Source: Venatoribacter pacificus (GTDB lineage Bacteria > Pseudomonadota > Gammaproteobacteria > Pseudomonadales > Oceanobacteraceae). From it: 64,000 nucleotides of DNA. The position numbers and the translations under genes were made by a program. This document shows, one piece after another, positions 32,535-42,488 of this stretch. The notes beneath the pieces were generated by a model. That model made no database searches and was not told where the DNA came from. It saw only the letters and a program-made list of their open reading frames with translations. The stretch is from positions 124,001 through 188,000 of the forward strand of contig NZ_JAOANI010000019.1 of assembly GCF_025318105.1 (NCBI RefSeq). Direction: 5' to 3'. How positions within the stretch are numbered: the first letter of the stretch is position 1; the number at the start of each line of letters is the position of its first letter.

Positions 32535-33920
32535 TTAAACGTTTTTCGCCTGATCTGCGGCATTACCGATGTAACTGGCCGGCGTCATTGCGTTTAATTC
32601 GTCTTTGACGGCTTGCGGCAGCTCCAGTGAGGCAATGAACTCGCCCATTGCATCGCGGGTAATGGCTTTGCCACGGGTAAAGGCTTTCAGTTTTTCGTAA
32701 GGCTGTTCAATGCCGTAGCGACGCATCACGGTCTGTACTGGTTCGGCCAGCACTTCCCAGGCGCTGTCGAGATCCTGAGCGATACGTTCAGCATTCACCT
32801 GCAGTTTGCTGATGCCCTTCAGGCTGGCCTGATAAGCCAGCAGGCTGTAGCCCAGACCTACGCCCATATTGCGCAGTACGGTGGAGTCGGTCAGGTCGCG
32901 CTGCCAGCGTGAAACCGGCAGTTTCTGCGCCATATGGTTCATAACCGCGTTGGCGATACCGAGGTTGCCTTCGGAGTTTTCGAAGTCAATCGGGTTCACT
33001 TTGTGCGGCATGGTGGAGGAGCCCACTTCACCGGCGATGGTACGCTGTTTGAAGTAGCCGTTGGAGATGTACGCCCAGATATCGCGATCGAAGTCGATCA
33101 GGATGGTATTGAAGCGGGCGATGGCATCAAACAGCTCGGCGATGTAATCGTGGGGCTCGATCTGGGTGGTGTACGGGTTGAAAGTCAGCCCCAGAGAGGT
33201 CACGAAGGTTTCAGCGTTAGCCGCCCAGTCGATATCGGCGTAGGCCGACAGGTGGGCGTTGTAGTTACCCACGGCGCCGTTGATTTTGCCCAGCAGTTCA
33301 ACTGCTTTGATCTGCTTGATCTGGCGCTCAAGACGGGCGACAACGTTGGCCATCTCTTTACCCAGAGTGGTTGGCGAAGCGGTCTGGCCGTGGGTGCGGG
33401 ACAGCATCGGCAGGGCCGCGTGCTCGTGTGCCAGAGCACGGATCGCATCGGTGACTTCCTGCATAACCGGCAGCATAACGTCGTCACGGCCGGCTTTCAG
33501 CATCAGCGCATGGGACAGGTTGTTGATGTCTTCAGAAGTGCAGGCGAAATGCACGAATTCATTAACCGCCATCAGTTCGCTATTGTCGGCAAACGTTTCT
33601 TTGATGAAGTATTCCACCGCTTTCACATCGTGGTTGGTGGTGGCTTCGATGGCTTTGATGCGCAGGGCATCTTCTTCACTGAAGTTGGCAACGATGGCAT
33701 CCAGCTGTTGCTGGGTGGCTGCCGAAAAGGCCGGTACTTCGGTAATGGCTTCATGGGCCGCAAGGCGCTGTAACCAGCGGATTTCTACTTCGACGCGGGC
33801 ACGGATCAAGCCGAACTCGGAGAAAATCGGACGCAGTTGCACGGTTTTGTTGCCGTAACGACCATCAATCGGAGAAATAGCGGTCAGGGCAGACAGCTCC
33901 ATTGGGTTCTGGGAGGACAT
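32535..33920 (-). CDS. purB: adenylosuccinate lyase
   Basis: PurB splits fumarate from SAICAR and adenylosuccinate in purine synthesis. The 461-residue protein starts MSSQNPMELSALTAISPIDGRYG and has the lyase signature SSTMPHKVNPIDFENSEGN with the active-site Ser, and HGQTASPTTLGKE. The start at 33920 has GAGAG upstream; the frame continues four codons further without a site. Length agrees with E. coli PurB (456). It is monocistronic. Confidence 0.97.
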   Translation of the reverse strand: MSSQNPMELSALTAISPIDGRYGNKTVQLRPIFSEFGLIRARVEVEIRWLQRLAAHEAITEVPAFSAATQQQLDAIVANFSEEDALRIKAIEATTNHDVKAVEYFIKETFADNSELMAVNEFVHFACTSEDINNLSHALMLKAGRDDVMLPVMQEVTDAIRALAHEHAALPMLSRTHGQTASPTTLGKEMANVVARLERQIKQIKAVELLGKINGAVGNYNAHLSAYADIDWAANAETFVTSLGLTFNPYTTQIEPHDYIAELFDAIARFNTILIDFDRDIWAYISNGYFKQRTIAGEVGSSTMPHKVNPIDFENSEGNLGIANAVMNHMAQKLPVSRWQRDLTDSTVLRNMGVGLGYSLLAYQASLKGISKLQVNAERIAQDLDSAWEVLAEPVQTVMRRYGIEQPYEKLKAFTRGKAITRDAMGEFIASLELPQAVKDELNAMTPASYIGNAADQAKNV

Positions 33921-33965
33921 AGCGACTCTCAACGGACAATGAATGTAAGAATTTTAAGGCGCGCA

Positions 33966-33994
33966 ATTCTACCGGATTTTTTTGTATATCTCAG
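33966..33994 (-). promoter_or_regulatory. candidate purB promoter
   Basis: On the minus strand CTGAGA and TAGAAT are separated by 17 bases, 46 bases upstream of the purB start. No PurR box was recognised. Confidence 0.5.
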
Positions 33995-34165
33995 CACCGG
34001 CGGTGATTTAACTGCGCTTTCATGTCGCGAGTGCCCGTTGCTGGCGGTGAAGGGGTGCCGGTAAGGGCATTTTGCCGCCGGGTTGGGCGTTATTGTCACT
34101 CACCCGTCACGCAGTTTCAGGTAGAATGCTGCGCAAATTTACAGGCCGTTAGCTGAGAAGTATTC

Positions 34166-34726
34166 ATGCTGGACTCATTGCTGAGTTATTCCGACAGCCC
34201 CTTGTGGCTGGTTCTGGTGGTGATTGTATCGACCTTTATGCTGGAAGACCTGGCGATTATTGGCGCCGGGATGCTGGCCGCGAGCGGTAAGCTGGCGCCG
34301 GAAGTGGCCTTTGCCGCAACCTGTACCGGTATGTTTATTGGCGATACGGCGTTGTATCTGTTTGGGCGGTTGGCGCATGTCTGGCCATGGCTGGCGAACA
34401 AATTCCGCCATGATCTGATTCAGCGTCAGGTAAAACCTTTGCAGCAGGCTCCCTGGCATCAGCTGGCGCTGATTCGCTGCATGCCGGGGCTGCGTACCTT
34501 TGGCTATATCGCCTGTGGGCTGGCGCGGGTGCCGGGCTCGACATTTACCGTCGCCAATGTGGTTTCAATCGTGATCTGGGCGGCGATGATTTTTACCGTG
34601 GCCTTTGTGCTCGGTAAGCAGTATGCCGAAACCCTGCACGAGTGGCTGTGGTTTGTGCTGCCGCTGGCACTGCTGGTGTTTATTCTGGGTCAGCGGCGTT
34701 TGCGGGCACGGATGGAAGCTGCCTGA
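34166..34726 (+). CDS. DedA-family membrane protein
   Basis: A 186-residue inner-membrane protein with the DedA/VTT features: ED near the first helix (LEDLAIIGAG), GDTALYLFGR and the R-x-MPGLRTFGYIACG region, plus four to five membrane helices. DedA proteins help maintain membrane potential and translocate undecaprenyl phosphate or other lipids; the exact role here is not known. Divergent from purB. A bidirectional terminator follows. Confidence 0.85.
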   Translation: MLDSLLSYSDSPLWLVLVVIVSTFMLEDLAIIGAGMLAASGKLAPEVAFAATCTGMFIGDTALYLFGRLAHVWPWLANKFRHDLIQRQVKPLQQAPWHQLALIRCMPGLRTFGYIACGLARVPGSTFTVANVVSIVIWAAMIFTVAFVLGKQYAETLHEWLWFVLPLALLVFILGQRRLRARMEAA

Positions 34727-34756
34727 CAGCAGGCCAGATCAGACAGCTCCGGGCAT

Positions 34757-34800
34757 AAAAAAAGCGGCCTTGCTATTGGATTAGGGCCGCTTTTTTATTT
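34757..34800. terminator. bidirectional terminator
   Basis: AAAAAAAGCGGCC and GGGCCGCTTTTTT with an AT-rich loop, serving dedA and the convergent PTPS gene. Confidence 0.85.
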
Positions 34801-34814
34801 TTCAGGCGTCAGAT

Positions 34815-35651
34815 TCAGGCGTTGGCGATGGCACCTTTGTTAACGCCTTCAAATGCACGCACTTTGACACGGCTGTCAGGGTGTTGTTGTTTGATGGTAT
34901 CGGCCAGGTGGCGGGCGATAAATTCGACGGTGGTGTCGGTGTTCATCATGTAATTGCGGCTGGCGGGCAGGGATAATTCAAATTCTCCCTGTTGCGCGCT
35001 GTAGCGGAATAACAGCTGTCCATCCTGTTCGCTGATGAGGTCTTCTTTGCTGCCCAGATAAATATCGGCCCAGCGTTCTGCCCATTGCTGTTCCAGTGCA
35101 CTGCTGCGCTCATCGTCAAGCCAGATCTGAATGCGTGAGCGGTGACCGTGAGCAATGCGCTGGCAGTTGCCGTTGTGTTTTTTCAGGCCGTGACTGTAGT
35201 GGTAAGAGGCGCCATCAATGGTTTCTGCCACGAAGCTCAGTGTCAGTTGTTCAACATTGACCGGGAAATGACTGCGCAGTTGCTCACGGCACCAGTGGGC
35301 CACGCTTTTGGCGGTGATCTGTTCGGCATCGACCAGAGCAACGGCCTGACGCGGCGCCCGCATTTCCAGCAGGTCGCCGTTATCACCGTGCCAGCTGAGT
35401 TCAATGATGTCACCGCTGTGTTTCAGCGTCAGGGCTGGCGAATTGACCGGCAGCAGCAGGCGGTGATCGAGTTCGTCGTCCAGCCAGTTGCGCAGTGTTT
35501 TTTTAACAATGCCGAAATCACACACCATGCCTTGCTCGTCGAGTGCGCCGTCGAGTACGGCTGATGCCCACCAGGTTTCACCCACCAGGCCGCGTTTGGC
35601 GTCCAGATAGCTGAAGTCGACGTTGGTGAGTTGCTCTACGAATAACTGCAT
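34815..35651 (-). CDS. two-domain PTPS/QueD-like protein
   Basis: A 278-residue protein of the 6-pyruvoyl-tetrahydropterin synthase superfamily. The first half has GETWWASAVLDG and CDFGIVKKTLRNWLDDELDHR, where the C-DF and DH-like elements are typical, and the second half has RIAHGHRS with zinc-binding histidines. The layout suggests two fused or duplicated PTPS modules, as in some Pseudomonas proteins annotated 6-carboxytetrahydropterin synthase. Role in queuosine synthesis (with QueF at 21185) is plausible but not certain. The start at 35651 is set by homology; an extra 68 codons are open upstream. Confidence 0.75.
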   Translation of the reverse strand: MQLFVEQLTNVDFSYLDAKRGLVGETWWASAVLDGALDEQGMVCDFGIVKKTLRNWLDDELDHRLLLPVNSPALTLKHSGDIIELSWHGDNGDLLEMRAPRQAVALVDAEQITAKSVAHWCREQLRSHFPVNVEQLTLSFVAETIDGASYHYSHGLKKHNGNCQRIAHGHRSRIQIWLDDERSSALEQQWAERWADIYLGSKEDLISEQDGQLLFRYSAQQGEFELSLPASRNYMMNTDTTVEFIARHLADTIKQQHPDSRVKVRAFEGVNKGAIANA

Positions 35652-35917
35652 GGTGTTCCTCTGTAAGGCAAAGCCTGAAATAGCTGCGCATTCTAGCGGA
35701 AAGCAGCCGTGACGGCATAGCGTTACGGCGGTTGCTCCGTCTGTCGTGGTTGATTGAACCTGTCTCAGCTGTCCGGGTCTATGTGCTGCGCTGGATTCAT
35801 AAAGAGTGGTTCCTGAGCTATCACGGCTGACAAAGCCTGTTATGATAGGCGGCATTTTTATATCTGAAGGATGCGCGAGTCGCTACGCGTCCTGTATTAA
35901 CTGAGTGATTTCTTTGT

Positions 35918-38854
35918 ATGGCTATGCATAAACTTCTGACGGCTTCTCTGATGTTTCCTACGCTCGCGGGTCTGATGTCCGGCTGCAGCGATAGTGGCTC
36001 TTCTTCCTCGTCAACAATTTCGGTCTATGTGCAGGCCGGGCAGGAAGATGTTTACAGTGCGGTGGTGCGTTCCGTCGCCATTACCGAAGCCGGTTTGCCA
36101 AACGAAGATGCCGAAGGACGTTTTGTGCGTTCTGAATACATCACGGATAAAGAAGCGACGGTGAAAGCCGTTGTCGCCAGCGGAGAGCTGCAGTTGTTTC
36201 AGTTAGTTGGCCGTGATGGTGATACCGATACCAGCACAGATGCCACGACCGTTCGCTGTCAGTGGGTTGCCGGGTGCGCGAACGGCGCGTTTGCCGCCGA
36301 TATGGTGCAAACCACAAACCTGGACTGGCGTTCGGTGGCTTATGATCTCGGCAAAAATGAGCGTATCCGCGTCACGCCGCTGACTGATCTGGCCGCCCAG
36401 CTGGCGCTGGATTATGTCTATAACGAGAGTCTGGACAGCGGTTCCGGCACGGTGACGGATGTGCCTGTTGGCTGGGTTGAAACCGGCTATTACTCCGCGT
36501 ATTCCACCGAACAGGCTATCTCTCAGGTTTCCCGGGTGTTCGGTATCAGCAATGTGCAGACGACGGAACCTGCGGATCTGACTCAGATTAATGAATGGCG
36601 TAAAGCCGATGCCGCCAAAGCGGCTGACAGTATTCGTTATGGTGCCTTGCTGGCCGCCTGGGCGCACCTGGCTGAAACCTATGGCAATGGATTTACCGAA
36701 GCCGTAGCCGCCGATTTCAGTGCGAATAAAGGCCAGATGATGCAGCAGGGCGGTGCTCAGACGCTGACGCTGGCGGCGCTGTACAGCGATGCCATCACTA
36801 ACCTGCAGGCGCTGAACGTTACGGATACCACGTTGCAGGGTTATATCGCCGGGGTTGTCTCCGGATTGCAGGCGGATTTTGATTCATTTGTTACTCCGGG
36901 AGCTCTGACGAATAAGGTCCCTGATACCCTGCTGTCTCTGTTCGGACAGGGGGATTATGACGACTTCGTACTGGGCATTAAGCGCACCAAAGCGTTTGTC
37001 GGTGTGATGCGCAACTATAGTGAGGCCTTTTTCGAAGATGGCTATAAAGCCGAGATTGATCAGTACGTTGATCTGCTGAAAAAAATCGGCGATGAGCATG
37101 CCGCTAATCTGGATGCCATTGTGGTTGCCCAGCGTGAAACTCAGGCGCTGTACCTTCAGACCTATCTGGCCAATGCCGGTAATACCTGTGCTGATACGTC
37201 GGCCTATGTCTGGATTACGCCGGGCTCCTGTACCTATAACAACCAGACCCGTGTGATGACGCTGAACAGCGGCAAAATTATCGTCAGCCAGGCCGTGGCC
37301 GACGTGAATACCACCGATGCCGATGATAAGCCGACATCGTCCAATGCCATCGATGTATTGATTCGTGGCACCTACGAGCAGGGCACACTGCGCTTTGTCG
37401 TCGATAATGTCTATGAAGGTGACAATGCCGCCAACGATATCCTCTCGGCTTCCGGTGTGCGCGTGTACTACACAACGCCCGTCAGTACGCTGGCCGATCC
37501 GGCTGGTAACGAAATTCTGGGTTACGAAATGCGCTGGTCGGATTTCTCACTGTACGACACCAGTCGTGTGGGTGGTGCGGAAGAAGCCGAGGTTACCGGC
37601 AGTTACCGTATTTTCTTCCGCGGTGTGAAAGATCCGCAGGACAGCAACAGTGAGCGTCGTTTCAATATCGACACCGTGGTACTCAACGGCCGGATCTCCG
37701 ATAAGGTTGGTGATGACAACGATCTGGATGTCGACTACTCGTCTGTGTATGTCGCCGCTACCAGTACCAATGCGTCGGAGTATTATCCGGCTAAACCTTT
37801 TGCTTCATTTAATGGCTTTTTCACCCCTAATCCTGCGTTTGCCAAAGGTGATTTATCCAATAACCTGGTCAGCTACGTGACCGGCGAACAGACGGTGGCT
37901 GGCCAGGCTGTGCAATATCTGGATTTTTATGTGCCGCTCGGCGAGTCACAACGTTTCCGTTTTTATCCGACGGTGAAGCGTGAAGATGTTAACGATGTAG
38001 ACAATGATGACGACCGCACAGAACTGGTCAGCACCCACGATTTTGAAATATGCGATCTGAGCAATAGCGGCAGCGGTTGGGTGGTGAGTACGTGTCAGCC
38101 TAAGCAGCGCTTGTATGCCGAGCGTGATTTCCAACTGGCCATTAATGATCTGTGGGAAGCCGGTGTGTTCTCGCGGGTTGAGATACCGGGACGCGGGGTG
38201 TATTTCGTTACCTGGCCGACCAAGCCTGCCGATGCCAACGGTTGTCTGGCGCTGGCCGATCTGGCATCAACAGAAACTTCAATGGACGGAACCCTGTACG
38301 ATCCGATGATGCTGGGCCTGAATGCCGTGCGTGTGACCAGCGAGGTTCGCTTGGACGATCAGCCGCGCACCTTATTTGATGTCTTGCTGAATGCACCGAC
38401 CATGGATCGCTACAAACTCACCGCTGCGCTGTCGCATGACTATTCCAGTCTGACCAGTGGCGATGTGTATCTGGGCTCGGGTTCTGCGCTTGATCGTATC
38501 GTGTTGAGCCTGGATACCGACTCGTCGTTTAAAACCACCGGCAGTGTCGCGGTGTACAAAGACGGCGTTGCTCTTACATTGAATGACGGCACCGAAACCA
38601 CCATCGACAGTGAGCTGACCGCCTATCTGCAGCAAAACTACAATCTGTCTCCGCTGCCTTATAAATACATCACCGGCAGCGATGGTAAATACGATCTGTG
38701 CGTGCTGGATAATAGCGCCGAAGCGACGGACAATACCGTGCTTGCCGATGCTGCCTTTACTCTGAATTTCCGTGATGTGGTGTATGGCCGAATTCGTCAG
38801 GAAAGTGGAATCTGGGTGATCCGTTACATTGATGGCAGCTGGGAAACGCTGTAA
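35918..38854 (+). CDS. giant outer-membrane lipoprotein, paralogue 1
   Basis: A 978-residue exported lipoprotein. Signal peptide with lipobox LMSGC (C23) followed by Ser, so it should go to the outer membrane, then a Ser-rich linker. Early motif RVTPLTDLAAQLAL and a YGALLAAWAHLAE helix recur in the paralogue at 42489 as NVNWVTHLASALA and YGAIVAAGQQLAL. The rest is Asp/Thr/Gly-rich beta-type sequence ending in a short VYGRIRQESG...YIDGSWETL repeat-like tail. No catalytic motif seen. Monocistronic with its own terminator. Function unknown; a surface or periplasmic adhesin or structural role is inferred. Confidence 0.8.
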   Translation: MAMHKLLTASLMFPTLAGLMSGCSDSGSSSSSTISVYVQAGQEDVYSAVVRSVAITEAGLPNEDAEGRFVRSEYITDKEATVKAVVASGELQLFQLVGRDGDTDTSTDATTVRCQWVAGCANGAFAADMVQTTNLDWRSVAYDLGKNERIRVTPLTDLAAQLALDYVYNESLDSGSGTVTDVPVGWVETGYYSAYSTEQAISQVSRVFGISNVQTTEPADLTQINEWRKADAAKAADSIRYGALLAAWAHLAETYGNGFTEAVAADFSANKGQMMQQGGAQTLTLAALYSDAITNLQALNVTDTTLQGYIAGVVSGLQADFDSFVTPGALTNKVPDTLLSLFGQGDYDDFVLGIKRTKAFVGVMRNYSEAFFEDGYKAEIDQYVDLLKKIGDEHAANLDAIVVAQRETQALYLQTYLANAGNTCADTSAYVWITPGSCTYNNQTRVMTLNSGKIIVSQAVADVNTTDADDKPTSSNAIDVLIRGTYEQGTLRFVVDNVYEGDNAANDILSASGVRVYYTTPVSTLADPAGNEILGYEMRWSDFSLYDTSRVGGAEEAEVTGSYRIFFRGVKDPQDSNSERRFNIDTVVLNGRISDKVGDDNDLDVDYSSVYVAATSTNASEYYPAKPFASFNGFFTPNPAFAKGDLSNNLVSYVTGEQTVAGQAVQYLDFYVPLGESQRFRFYPTVKREDVNDVDNDDDRTELVSTHDFEICDLSNSGSGWVVSTCQPKQRLYAERDFQLAINDLWEAGVFSRVEIPGRGVYFVTWPTKPADANGCLALADLASTETSMDGTLYDPMMLGLNAVRVTSEVRLDDQPRTLFDVLLNAPTMDRYKLTAALSHDYSSLTSGDVYLGSGSALDRIVLSLDTDSSFKTTGSVAVYKDGVALTLNDGTETTIDSELTAYLQQNYNLSPLPYKYITGSDGKYDLCVLDNSAEATDNTVLADAAFTLNFRDVVYGRIRQESGIWVIRYIDGSWETL

Positions 38855-38873
38855 TCCTGCTGTGTTCAAAGCA

Positions 38874-38907
38874 TAAAAAAAGCGACTTACGGGTCGCTTT
38901 TTTTATG
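38874..38907. terminator. bidirectional terminator after lipoprotein 1
   Basis: AAAAAAAGCGACTT and GGGTCGCTTTTTTT form a stem used by both convergent genes. Confidence 0.8.
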
Positions 38908-38931
38908 CCTGCAGGACAAGGTTCCGAAGGA

Positions 38932-39876
38932 TCAGGCAAACAGCCAGTAATGCCCGGCGGTGCGCAAGGCTATGCCGATCAATGCGCCATAAATCGCGGG
39001 CCGGGCAACGGCTGCGACGGGTTTGCCAGCGGCAATAAGAATGGCAACACCGGCAACATCCAGCGGGCACAACAGCAGACCGGCGAGCAGGTTGATGTCC
39101 TGTGCGCTGAGTAATCCGAGCTGTATCTGTTCCATGGCAATGCCCATCATTGCCGTTCCACCGGCAATGTATTTGGTGATAACCAACAACAGTGTTTGCT
39201 GCGGAAAACCGGCCGCGCTGAGCAGGGGAGACAACAGGCTTTCCAGTGCACCAATGGCTCCGGTCAGGCGAATCAGATTCACTGCCACCAACGCAACCAC
39301 CAATAAGGGCAATGCGCCCATGGCAATATCCCAGGCATCGCTACCGGCGCGGCGGATAACCTGCAGCAGCTTGCCGTGGTCAGGGTCGGCCTGCGGCAGC
39401 AGTTCGGCCGATGGTGGTGCGCTTTCTTCTGCACTCAGCGTGCGTCCGAATACGTAGTAGGTTGCGGCGGCGGCAATCAGACCGGCAGGGATGGCCAGCA
39501 GCAGTGTGGTTGGGATATCCAGCCCGGCAGCGGCCATCGGAAATACAACATTGGCCTGCGCCAGTGCCAGCACCATGGACAATGTCGCGGCGATATGACG
39601 CGGTGATGATCCGTTGCGCGCCATGATGGCGAGCGTGGCAATGGGGGCGGCGAAGCTCACCATCGACACCTGAATCAGGGCAAATACCCCCAGCCCCGTC
39701 AGTCCGAAAGGGCGCAGCAGTGGGCTGACTACGCGGACAATACGGTGCAGCAGGCCGCGAGCTTCCAGCCAGCGCATGATGCTGAGCATCACAATCATAA
39801 TGGGCAGCAGAATAAACAATGCCAGTTCAACGGCGGAACGGCCGGAACTGAGAATGGTGGTAGCGATTTGGTCCAT
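38932..39876 (-). CDS. nucleoside-recognition (Gate) domain membrane protein
   Basis: A 314-residue inner-membrane protein with about eight hydrophobic helices split in two halves by a hydrophilic loop (about 150-185, with PPSAELLPQADPDHG). The halves resemble the Gate domains of nucleoside transporters and spore-maturation proteins SpmA/SpmB (GGTAMMGIAMEQ, SFAAPIATLAIMAR). Transport substrate unknown. It is convergent with lipoprotein 1 and divergent from glcB, so it stands alone. Confidence 0.75.
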   Translation of the reverse strand: MDQIATTILSSGRSAVELALFILLPIMIVMLSIMRWLEARGLLHRIVRVVSPLLRPFGLTGLGVFALIQVSMVSFAAPIATLAIMARNGSSPRHIAATLSMVLALAQANVVFPMAAAGLDIPTTLLLAIPAGLIAAAATYYVFGRTLSAEESAPPSAELLPQADPDHGKLLQVIRRAGSDAWDIAMGALPLLVVALVAVNLIRLTGAIGALESLLSPLLSAAGFPQQTLLLVITKYIAGGTAMMGIAMEQIQLGLLSAQDINLLAGLLLCPLDVAGVAILIAAGKPVAAVARPAIYGALIGIALRTAGHYWLFA

Positions 39877-40014
39877 AACGGAGTGTCTGTTGCAAAAATG
39901 GCGACGATATCAGACTTCTTCATTGCTGGCCTGAGTGTTTATTTATACCGTTATCTATTTGGTGTTTTTACTGGGTCCTGGTTGCGGGTTATGCGGTTGT
40001 TCAGCCGAGGTGGG

Positions 40015-40044
40015 TTAGCAGTCGCCAATTCGTTCCTGTATACT
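40015..40044 (+). promoter_or_regulatory. candidate glcB promoter
   Basis: TTAGCA and TATACT separated by 18 bases, about 100 bases before the glcB start. A CCGGCAGCAGCCGG hairpin lies in the leader. Confidence 0.4.
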
Positions 40045-40147
40045 TCCGCGTCTTAATTTGTAGCTGGCGATTGTCCGCAGTCGTTCAGTAGTGGTCAGAA
40101 TGACCGGCAGCAGCCGGTTGTGATTGAATTTTTTTTGAGGCTTAACA

Positions 40148-42325
40148 ATGACTGGATACGTTCAGAAGGGTGGCTTGCAGGTTGCTCAGGCGCTGTACGA
40201 CTTCGTAAACGAAAAAGCGATTCCGGGTACTGGTATCGATGCAGAGAAATTCTGGGCAGAGTTCGACGTTCTGGCGAACGAACTGGCTCCTAAAAACAAA
40301 GCGCTGCTGGCCAAGCGTGATGATCTGCAGGCGAAAATCGACGCTTACCACACTGGACGCAAAGGTCAGTCTCACAATGCTGCAGAGTACAAAGCATTCC
40401 TGCAGGAAATCGGTTATCTGCTTCCGGAAGGCGCTGACTTTGAAGCAACAACCGCCAATGTAGAGCCAGAAATCGGTCAGATGGCCGGTCCTCAGCTGGT
40501 TGTGCCGGTGATGAATGCCCGTTTCGCTCTGAACGCTGCCAACGCCCGTTGGGGTTCTCTGTACGATGCGCTGTACGGCACCAACGTTATTTCTGAAGAA
40601 AACGGTGCGGAAAAAGGCACTGGTTACAACAAAGTCCGTGGCGATAAGGTTATTGCCTACGCCCGTGCGTTCCTGAACGAAGCGGCCCCTCTGCTGAGCT
40701 GCGACCACGTTGACAGCACCAAGTACGCGATCGAAGAAGGCAAGCTGGTTGTTACCCTGAAAGACGGCTCAACCACCACGCTAAAAAATGCTGCTCAGCT
40801 GGCTGGCTACAACGGTGATGCTGCTGCACCTGTTGCGATTCTGCTGAAGAACAACGGCCTGCATTTTGAAATTCAGATCGATGCAACCACGCCGGTTGGC
40901 TCTACCGATGCGGCTGGCGTTAAAGACATCCTGATGGAATCGGCACTGACCACCATCATGGACTGTGAAGACTCTGTTGCTGCGGTTGATGCGGCCGATA
41001 AAGTCGTAACTTACGGCAACTGGCTGGGCCTGATGAAAGGTGACCTGGCGGAAGAAGTGACCAAAGGTGGCAAAACCTTTACCCGTACCATGAACGCTGA
41101 CCGCGAATACACCGGCCTGAACGGTGAAACCGTGAAGCTGAAAGGTCGTTCCATGCTGTTTATCCGTAACGTTGGTCACCTGATGACTAACCCGGCGATT
41201 CTGCTGGCTGATGGCAGCGAGATTCCTGAAGGTATCATGGACGGCATGATCTCGACTCTGATCGCCATCCACGACCTGAAAGGCAATGCGCCATTCCGCA
41301 ACTCCACCGCCGATTCCGTGAACATTGTTAAGCCTAAAATGCACGGACCGGAAGAAGTGGCATTTGCCAACGAACTGTTTGGCCGCATCGAAGATGCATT
41401 GGCTCTGCCGCGCTTCACTATGAAAATGGGCATCATGGATGAAGAGCGTCGCACCACCGTTAACCTGAAAGAATGTATCCGTGCCGCGAAAGACCGTGTT
41501 GTGTTCATCAACACCGGCTTCCTGGATCGCACCGGCGATGAAATTCATACATCTATGCTGGCGGGTCCGTTCGTGCCTAAGTCGGTCATGAAGCAGCAGT
41601 TATGGATCAACACCTACGAAAACTGGAACGTAGACACGGGTCTGGAAACCGGCCTGCAGGGTCGTGCGCAGATCGGTAAAGGCATGTGGCCGATTCCGGA
41701 TGAGATGGGCATGATGATGGAGCAGAAAATTGCTCACCCGAAAGCCGGTGCTAACACCGCATGGGTTCCATCACCAACGGCGGCAACACTGCACGCGATG
41801 CATTATCACAAAGTGGATGTGTTCGCCGTTCAGAACGAACTGAAAACCCGTGAACATGCTTCTGTTGATGGCATTCTGACCATTCCTCTGATGACCGCTG
41901 AAGAAGCTGCTGCGCTGACGCCTGAACTGATTCAGAACGAAATCGACAACAACTGTCAGGGCATCCTGGGTTATGTTGTGCGTTGGGTTGATCAGGGCGT
42001 TGGCTGTTCCAAGGTACCGGATATCAACAACGTTGGTCTGATGGAAGACCGCGCGACTCTGCGTATTTCTTCGCAGCACGTTGCTAACTGGCTGGAGCAC
42101 GGTATTTGTACCCGTGAACAGGTTGAAGACAGTCTGAAGCGTATGGCAGCCATTGTGGATGGCCAGAACGCTGGTGATGCAGCCTATATCAACATGGCTC
42201 CAGGCTATGACGGTATTGCCTTCCAAGCGGCGTCTGACCTGATCTTCAAAGGTAAAGAGCAGCCAAGTGGTTACACTGAGCCACTGTTGCATGCTTATCG
42301 TCTGAAGTTCAAAGCCGCTCAGTAA
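40148..42325 (+). CDS. glcB: malate synthase G
   Basis: GlcB condenses glyoxylate with acetyl-CoA to give malate. The 725-residue monomeric form (E. coli 723) has MDCEDSVAAVDAADK, with the magnesium-binding acids, NVGHLMTNPAILL and MWPIPDEMGMM. The start has GAGG upstream in TTTTTTTGAGGCTTAACA. No glc operon genes are adjacent. Its presence with acnB fits use of acetate, fatty acid or alkane carbon through the glyoxylate route, though isocitrate lyase is not in this window. A strong terminator follows. Confidence 0.97.
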   Translation: MTGYVQKGGLQVAQALYDFVNEKAIPGTGIDAEKFWAEFDVLANELAPKNKALLAKRDDLQAKIDAYHTGRKGQSHNAAEYKAFLQEIGYLLPEGADFEATTANVEPEIGQMAGPQLVVPVMNARFALNAANARWGSLYDALYGTNVISEENGAEKGTGYNKVRGDKVIAYARAFLNEAAPLLSCDHVDSTKYAIEEGKLVVTLKDGSTTTLKNAAQLAGYNGDAAAPVAILLKNNGLHFEIQIDATTPVGSTDAAGVKDILMESALTTIMDCEDSVAAVDAADKVVTYGNWLGLMKGDLAEEVTKGGKTFTRTMNADREYTGLNGETVKLKGRSMLFIRNVGHLMTNPAILLADGSEIPEGIMDGMISTLIAIHDLKGNAPFRNSTADSVNIVKPKMHGPEEVAFANELFGRIEDALALPRFTMKMGIMDEERRTTVNLKECIRAAKDRVVFINTGFLDRTGDEIHTSMLAGPFVPKSVMKQQLWINTYENWNVDTGLETGLQGRAQIGKGMWPIPDEMGMMMEQKIAHPKAGANTAWVPSPTAATLHAMHYHKVDVFAVQNELKTREHASVDGILTIPLMTAEEAAALTPELIQNEIDNNCQGILGYVVRWVDQGVGCSKVPDINNVGLMEDRATLRISSQHVANWLEHGICTREQVEDSLKRMAAIVDGQNAGDAAYINMAPGYDGIAFQAASDLIFKGKEQPSGYTEPLLHAYRLKFKAAQ

Positions 42326-42361
42326 TCTGACGGTCTAGCGCTCACCTGGTGTGAGCTGAAC

Positions 42362-42396
42362 AAAAAATGCCCGGTTTTGTCCGGGCTTTTTTTTGT
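42362..42396 (+). terminator. terminator after glcB
   Basis: AAAAAATGCCCGG and CCGGGCTTTTTTTT form a stem with a short loop. Confidence 0.9.
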
Positions 42397-42488
42397 GTAA
42401 AAGGGGGGTAAAAGCTGGGTCACTGCTGGCTGCTGACAGGGCGGACGGTTACAATCTGGCTACTTTCGCACTTAAAAGAAAAATAACT

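Noticed and set aside
32934..33773. 279-codon plus-strand frame over purB
   Set aside because: Antisense to purB with no family resemblance.
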